Assembly: GCA_030690755.1 (NCBI GenBank)
Contig: JAUYGA010000185.1
Coordinates: 1-5,979 of the forward strand
Length of the DNA stretch: 5,979 nucleotides
Source: Nanobdellota archaeon
Lineage (GTDB): Archaea; Nanobdellota; Nanobdellia; Woesearchaeales; JAUYGA01
Direction of reading: 5' to 3'
The position numbers were made by a program, and so were the translations under genes. Shown here in pieces: positions 5,382 through 5,979 of this stretch; positions within the stretch are counted from its first letter, which is position 1; every line of letters begins with the position of its first letter. Under the pieces are notes generated by a model. That model saw only the letters and a program-made list of their open reading frames with translations. It searched no databases and was not told the origin of the DNA.

Positions 5382-5388
5382 TTTAAAA
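5380..5388 (-). promoter_or_regulatory. Predicted TATA box of the RHH-nucleotidyltransferase gene
   Basis: The minus strand reads CTTTTAAATATC, with TTTTAAATA centred near 5384. Transcription would start near 5359, inside the repeat array, giving a leader of about 38 nt rich in A and G. A weaker AT-rich element (GAAAATTAAAGG, near 5343) could alternatively drive a nearly leaderless transcript. Confidence 0.4.
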
Positions 5389-5403
5389 GACTTTCCTTTT
5401 TGA

Positions 5404-5412
5404 TTTATAAAA
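5404..5412 (+). promoter_or_regulatory. TATA box of the UDP-glucose dehydrogenase gene
   Basis: TTTATAAAA, centred near 5408, is a good archaeal TATA box. The expected start is near 5433, leaving a leader of about 21 nt that includes the GAGGTG ribosome binding site at 5443-5448. The repeat array lies about 23 bp upstream of this box, where a bound protein could activate or leave the promoter unaffected. Confidence 0.55.
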
Positions 5413-5453
5413 CGCATAAATAGTGTTGTGAATATTATGTTTGAGGTGCTTGA

Positions 5454-5979
5454 ATGAAAATAACGGTCATGGGAACTGGATATGTCGGTCTTGTTGCAGG
5501 AACATGCTTGGCTAAGTTAGGCAATGATGTCATCTGCGTTGATGTTGATGAGAAAAAGATTTCAAACCTTAAGAAAGGAATCCTTCCTATTTATGAGCCA
5601 GGTCTTAGGGAGTTGGTAGAAATAAATGCAAAACAAGGCAGGCTTAAATTCACAACCGATGTCAAGGAAGGGATACAAAGCGCTGAAGTTATATTTGTTG
5701 CAGTTGGAACTCCTGAAGGTGTTGATGGAAGAGCAGACATGAAATATGTTTTTTCTGTTGCAGAATCTGTAGGCAAATATCAGAATGGCTATAAAGTTGT
5801 TGTTGACAAGAGCACTGTTCCTATTGGAACGGCTGCAAAAGTCAAGGCAATTATTCTTAAGAATCAGAAGAAAAAGCAGGAAATCGATGTTGTTTCAAAC
5901 CCTGAATTTTTGAGAGAAGGAGAAGCTGTCAAGGATTTCATGAATCCTGACAGGATTGTTATTGGTTCTGAGACTGAAA
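5454..5979 (+). CDS. ugd: UDP-glucose 6-dehydrogenase, N-terminal part (cut by window end)
   Basis: The first 175 residues of a UDP-glucose/GDP-mannose dehydrogenase family enzyme, which oxidises UDP-glucose to UDP-glucuronate in two NAD-dependent steps in the cytoplasm. The NAD-binding Rossmann fold begins at once with GTGYVG (7-12) and an acidic residue at the end of the second strand (VDVD, about 29-32). Then come IYEPGL (46-51), VAVGTPEG, VVDKSTVPIGT and the family hallmark SNPEFLREGEAVKDF followed by NPDRIVIG. That last combination favours UDP-glucose over UDP-ManNAc or GDP-mannose as substrate. The catalytic Cys and UDP-binding C-terminal domain lie beyond the window. The ATG follows GAGGTG (5443-5448) by 5 nt. 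It is divergent from the RHH-nucleotidyltransferase, which could supply or sense its nucleotide-sugar substrate. Confidence 0.93.
   Translation, partial: MKITVMGTGYVGLVAGTCLAKLGNDVICVDVDEKKISNLKKGILPIYEPGLRELVEINAKQGRLKFTTDVKEGIQSAEVIFVAVGTPEGVDGRADMKYVFSVAESVGKYQNGYKVVVDKSTVPIGTAAKVKAIILKNQKKKQEIDVVSNPEFLREGEAVKDFMNPDRIVIGSETE

Noticed and set aside
5319..5453. A riboswitch or small RNA in the divergent spacer.
   Set aside because: No stable stem-loop arrangement is visible; the spacer is explained by two TATA boxes, a ribosome binding site and the direct repeats.
5591..5776. A 61-codon minus-strand open frame inside the UDP-glucose dehydrogenase gene.
   Set aside because: The opposite strand encodes unmistakable dehydrogenase motifs; this is a shadow frame.
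1..5979. CRISPR array, transposon ends, attachment sites or tRNA genes.
   Set aside because: No regularly spaced long repeats, no terminal inverted repeats with a transposase, and no TTCGA-type T-loop outside the 5S gene were found on either strand.

Overview
The window looks like part of an archaeal chromosome, most plausibly a small-genome DPANN-type archaeon (Woesearchaeota or Pacearchaeota-like). This placement is inference. The evidence is low GC, TATA-box promoters about 25 nt upstream of inferred starts, T-tract terminators without strong stem-loops, GGAGGTG-type Shine-Dalgarno (SD) sites mixed with an apparently leaderless gene, and a solitary 5S rRNA gene with its own promoter and terminator.

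Layout. Positions 1-61 hold the 3' end of a plus-strand gene, followed by a T-tract. Next comes a two-gene plus-strand operon: a HELTH-motif zinc metallopeptidase-like protein (112-1299) and a NOL1/NOP2/Sun-family RNA m5C methyltransferase (1314-2219), closed by a T8 tract. Three separately promoted plus-strand genes follow: a coiled-coil protein (2277-2861), a 63-aa zinc ribbon that appears leaderless (2917-3108), and an unrecognised 306-aa protein (3325-4245). A convergent spacer with an AT palindrome leads to a minus-strand 5S rRNA gene (4386-4500). Upstream of the 5S gene on the same strand is a nucleotidyltransferase (4533-5321). Divergent from it is the start of a UDP-glucose 6-dehydrogenase gene, cut by the window end (5454-5979).

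The most interesting part is the right-hand end. The nucleotidyltransferase carries an N-terminal ribbon-helix-helix (RHH) DNA-binding domain. It is divergent from a sugar-nucleotide dehydrogenase, and the 132-bp spacer between them contains three GTARGATA direct repeats, 10 and 11 bp apart, between the predicted TATA box and start site of the fusion gene. This suggests a sugar-nucleotide sensing autoregulator ('trigger enzyme') whose enzymatic head has a degenerate signature motif. The domains and repeats are visible in the sequence; the regulatory circuit is inferred.

The left-hand genes look like housekeeping or uncharacterised lineage-specific genes. I see no CRISPR array, transposon, tRNA or phage gene.
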